From Comamonadaceae bacterium UBA2334 (lineage in GTDB: Bacteria; Pseudomonadota; Gammaproteobacteria; Burkholderiales; Burkholderiaceae_C), in contig DDUQ01000136.1 of the NCBI GenBank assembly GCA_002344885.1, forward strand, positions 1 through 6,410: 6,410 nucleotides of DNA, in the 5' to 3' direction. Position 1 is the first letter of the stretch; each line of letters starts with the position of its first letter. Positions 4,665-6,410 of this stretch are shown here, in pieces. The position numbers and the translations under genes are program-made. The notes under the pieces are model-generated. The model was not told the DNA's origin, did no database searches, and worked only from the letters and a program-made list of their open reading frames with translations.

Positions 4665-6410
4665 TCAGTCGGCCAGCGCGCGGTTGACCACTTCGCGCAC
4701 GTCGTTGCTCAGGTTGGCATGTGCGGCCACGCGTTTGATAGCTTCCTGCGCGGCTGCGCGGTAAGGCTCAGCCAGTTTCTTCCAGCGGTCGAGTGCGCGG
4801 GCCAGACGGGCGGCCACCTGCGGGTTGAAGCCGTCCAGTTCCAGCACCAAGTCACTCCAGAACACGTATCCGGCCGCGTCCATGCGGTGAAAGCCGGCAG
4901 GGTTGCCCTGGCAGAAGGTGCTGACCAGGCTGCGGGCCCGGTTGGGGTTCTTGATGTGAAAGTCCGGGTGGCTCATCAGGCGGCGCACCTGGGGCAACAC
5001 CTGGCCGTTGCGGTCGGTACAGCCGGCCTGCAAGGCAAACCACTTGTCGATGACCAGCGCCTCGTCCCTGAACATGGCGTGGAAGCGTTGCAGGGCCTGC
5101 TGTGCCAGCGGATGACCCGCGTGCACGAGTGCGGACACGGCGCCGAAGCGGTCGGTCATGTTGGTCGCGTCCTTGAAGCGTTGCAAGGCCTTGCCCGGCC
5201 AGACGGTTTCGTTGCGCAGGGTGGCGGCCAGGCACAGGTGCTGCAGCGCCAGGTTGGCCAATGCGCGGCGGCCGCTGGACGTCGCGTCGGGCGAGTAGCC
5301 GCCCTGTGTCTGATGTGCTCCGTATGCCCACGCCCAGTCGTCATGCAGGGCCAGGGCCAGCCCTGCGCGCATGGCCTCGCGGACGGCGTGCACGCGCTGC
5401 GGATCGACCACGTCGAGCTGCTCGGCGATGTAGGTCTCGGATGGCATCGTCAGCACCAGCTCCTTGAAGGCGGCATCCAGCTCCGGGTGTCGCAGCACGG
5501 AACGCATGGCTTCGATGTAAGAGCTTTTCTGCATGCCACCGCTTGATATGTCTGCCTCCGATGCTATCAACTGAATGGCAATGCGCAGGGCGAGGCGTTG
5601 CCCGGCTTCCCAACCGTTGAAGGCATCTTCGTCGTGCGCCAGCAGGGTCAGCAGCTGGTCATCGTTGAGCTCGATGTCCAGCTGCACGGGTGCGCTGAAT
5701 CCCCGCAGCAGCGAGGGCACCGGGGCTTCGGTCAAGCCCGCAAACACCAGGGTCTGGCTGGCTTCGGTCAGCACAAACGTGCGGGTGGTGGCTGCGGGCG
5801 CATCGGCAGGCTCGCCTTGCAGGCGGACCGGCAAGGCCGCGCCATCCTTGCCCAGCAGGCCCATGGCCATCGGAATGACGAAGGGGGCCTTGCTGGGCTG
5901 GCCGGGGGTGGCCGGGCAGCTCTGGTTGAAGGTGAGGGCGAAGGTGCCCGACTCGGCATCGAAATGGCCCTGCACAGCGACGCGTGGTGTGCCGGCCTGT
6001 GCGTACCAGCGTTTGAACTGCGTGAGGTGCGTGGCCAGTGCGCTGCCCGGGTTGGCATCGGCTATTGAGCTGGCAAAGTCGTCGCACGTCACCGCCTGGC
6101 CATCGTGGCGGGCGAAGTAAGTCTTCATGCCACGTGCAAAACCGGCCCGGCTGGACACGCCCTGGTCAGCGTCTTCGGCCAGGGTCTGCATCATCCGCAC
6201 CACTTCGGCGCCTTTTTCGTAGACTGTGACGGTGTAGAAGTTGTTGATTTCCAGGTAGCTGTCCGGGCGCACGGGGTGGGCCATGGGACCGGCATCTTCG
6301 GGGAACTGCGCGGTGCGCAGCACCCGCACATCTTCAATGCGCTTGACGGCGCGGGCCGAGGGGTTGCCCGCCATATCCATGCTGAATTCCTGGTCGCGGA
6401 AGACGGTCAG
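4665..6410 (-). CDS. pepN: Aminopeptidase N (M1 family), 5' end cut by the window
   Basis: This zinc metallopeptidase removes N-terminal residues from peptides in the cytoplasm. Only the C-terminal 581 codons are in view, and the frame runs off the right edge reading LTVFRDQEFS before the first internal ATG at 6380. The missing part, about 300 residues by comparison with E. coli PepN of 870, should contain GAMEN and the HExxH zinc site. What is present aligns with PepN from memory: the RDQEFS region, RAVKRIEDVRVLRTAQFPED, then MAHPVRPDSYLEINNFYT. Next comes TVYEKGAEVVRMM, with the Tyr that stabilises the transition state, then RHDGQAVTCDDF and FKRWYAQAGTP. The C-terminal helical domain follows, with NNMTD-like ATNMTDRF, DKWFALQA, NPNRARSL and NPQVAARL. 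The sequence ends in RALAD. GC is high and the frame is intact. fbp follows after 44 bp. Confidence 0.96.
   Translation of the reverse strand: MTVFRDQEFSMDMAGNPSARAVKRIEDVRVLRTAQFPEDAGPMAHPVRPDSYLEINNFYTVTVYEKGAEVVRMMQTLAEDADQGVSSRAGFARGMKTYFARHDGQAVTCDDFASSIADANPGSALATHLTQFKRWYAQAGTPRVAVQGHFDAESGTFALTFNQSCPATPGQPSKAPFVIPMAMGLLGKDGAALPVRLQGEPADAPAATTRTFVLTEASQTLVFAGLTEAPVPSLLRGFSAPVQLDIELNDDQLLTLLAHDEDAFNGWEAGQRLALRIAIQLIASEADISSGGMQKSSYIEAMRSVLRHPELDAAFKELVLTMPSETYIAEQLDVVDPQRVHAVREAMRAGLALALHDDWAWAYGAHQTQGGYSPDATSSGRRALANLALQHLCLAATLRNETVWPGKALQRFKDATNMTDRFGAVSALVHAGHPLAQQALQRFHAMFRDEALVIDKWFALQAGCTDRNGQVLPQVRRLMSHPDFHIKNPNRARSLVSTFCQGNPAGFHRMDAAGYVFWSDLVLELDGFNPQVAARLARALDRWKKLAEPYRAAAQEAIKRVAAHANLSNDVREVVNRALAD

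Noticed and set aside
4659..5546. Plus-strand open frame (295 codons) opposite pepN
   Set aside because: It is an antisense shadow of pepN caused by high GC, with low-complexity translation and no domain.

Overview
The window looks like a chromosomal segment of a betaproteobacterium, probably Burkholderiales and most like Comamonadaceae, carrying one end of an integrated accessory element. This placement rests on protein resemblance, the GC-rich pepN and fbp genes and their adjacency. It is an inference made without any database search.

Right part, about 3526-6410, minus strand: ordinary core genome. A 5'-truncated aminopeptidase N gene (pepN) is followed after 44 bp by class 1 fructose-1,6-bisphosphatase (fbp). 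A complete tRNA-Thr(CGT) gene begins 11 bp beyond the fbp stop. A good -10 hexamer, TATAAT, overlaps the fbp stop codon, so the tRNA probably has its own promoter.

Left part, about 1-3525: accessory DNA with visibly lower GC. It is about one third GC over 61-240 by hand count. Next to the 3' end of the tRNA lies a tyrosine recombinase (integrase, minus strand) with all the expected catalytic residues. The 163 bp between integrase and tRNA are rich in short direct and inverted repeats, as expected of the integrase-binding arm of an attachment site. Farther left are three plus-strand genes: a Tn21/Tn501-type serine resolvase, a protein resembling the DUF6988/DUF5677 group, and a DUF1643 protein. 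The last two are probably one transcription unit and are the cargo of unknown function.

Upstream of the resolvase is an organised array of TGTC-type half-sites that looks like a Tn3-family res site. It overlaps a near-consensus promoter (TTGACA-N16-TAGAAT), so the resolvase probably represses itself. No Tn3-type transposase or terminal inverted repeat is visible.

Most likely story: an integrative element (genomic island or prophage remnant) entered at tRNA-Thr(CGT) using its integrase, and its far end lies left of this window. The resolvase/res module is a second recombination system inside it. The two uncharacterised cargo genes are the best place to look for something new, but nothing in the sequence proves their function.
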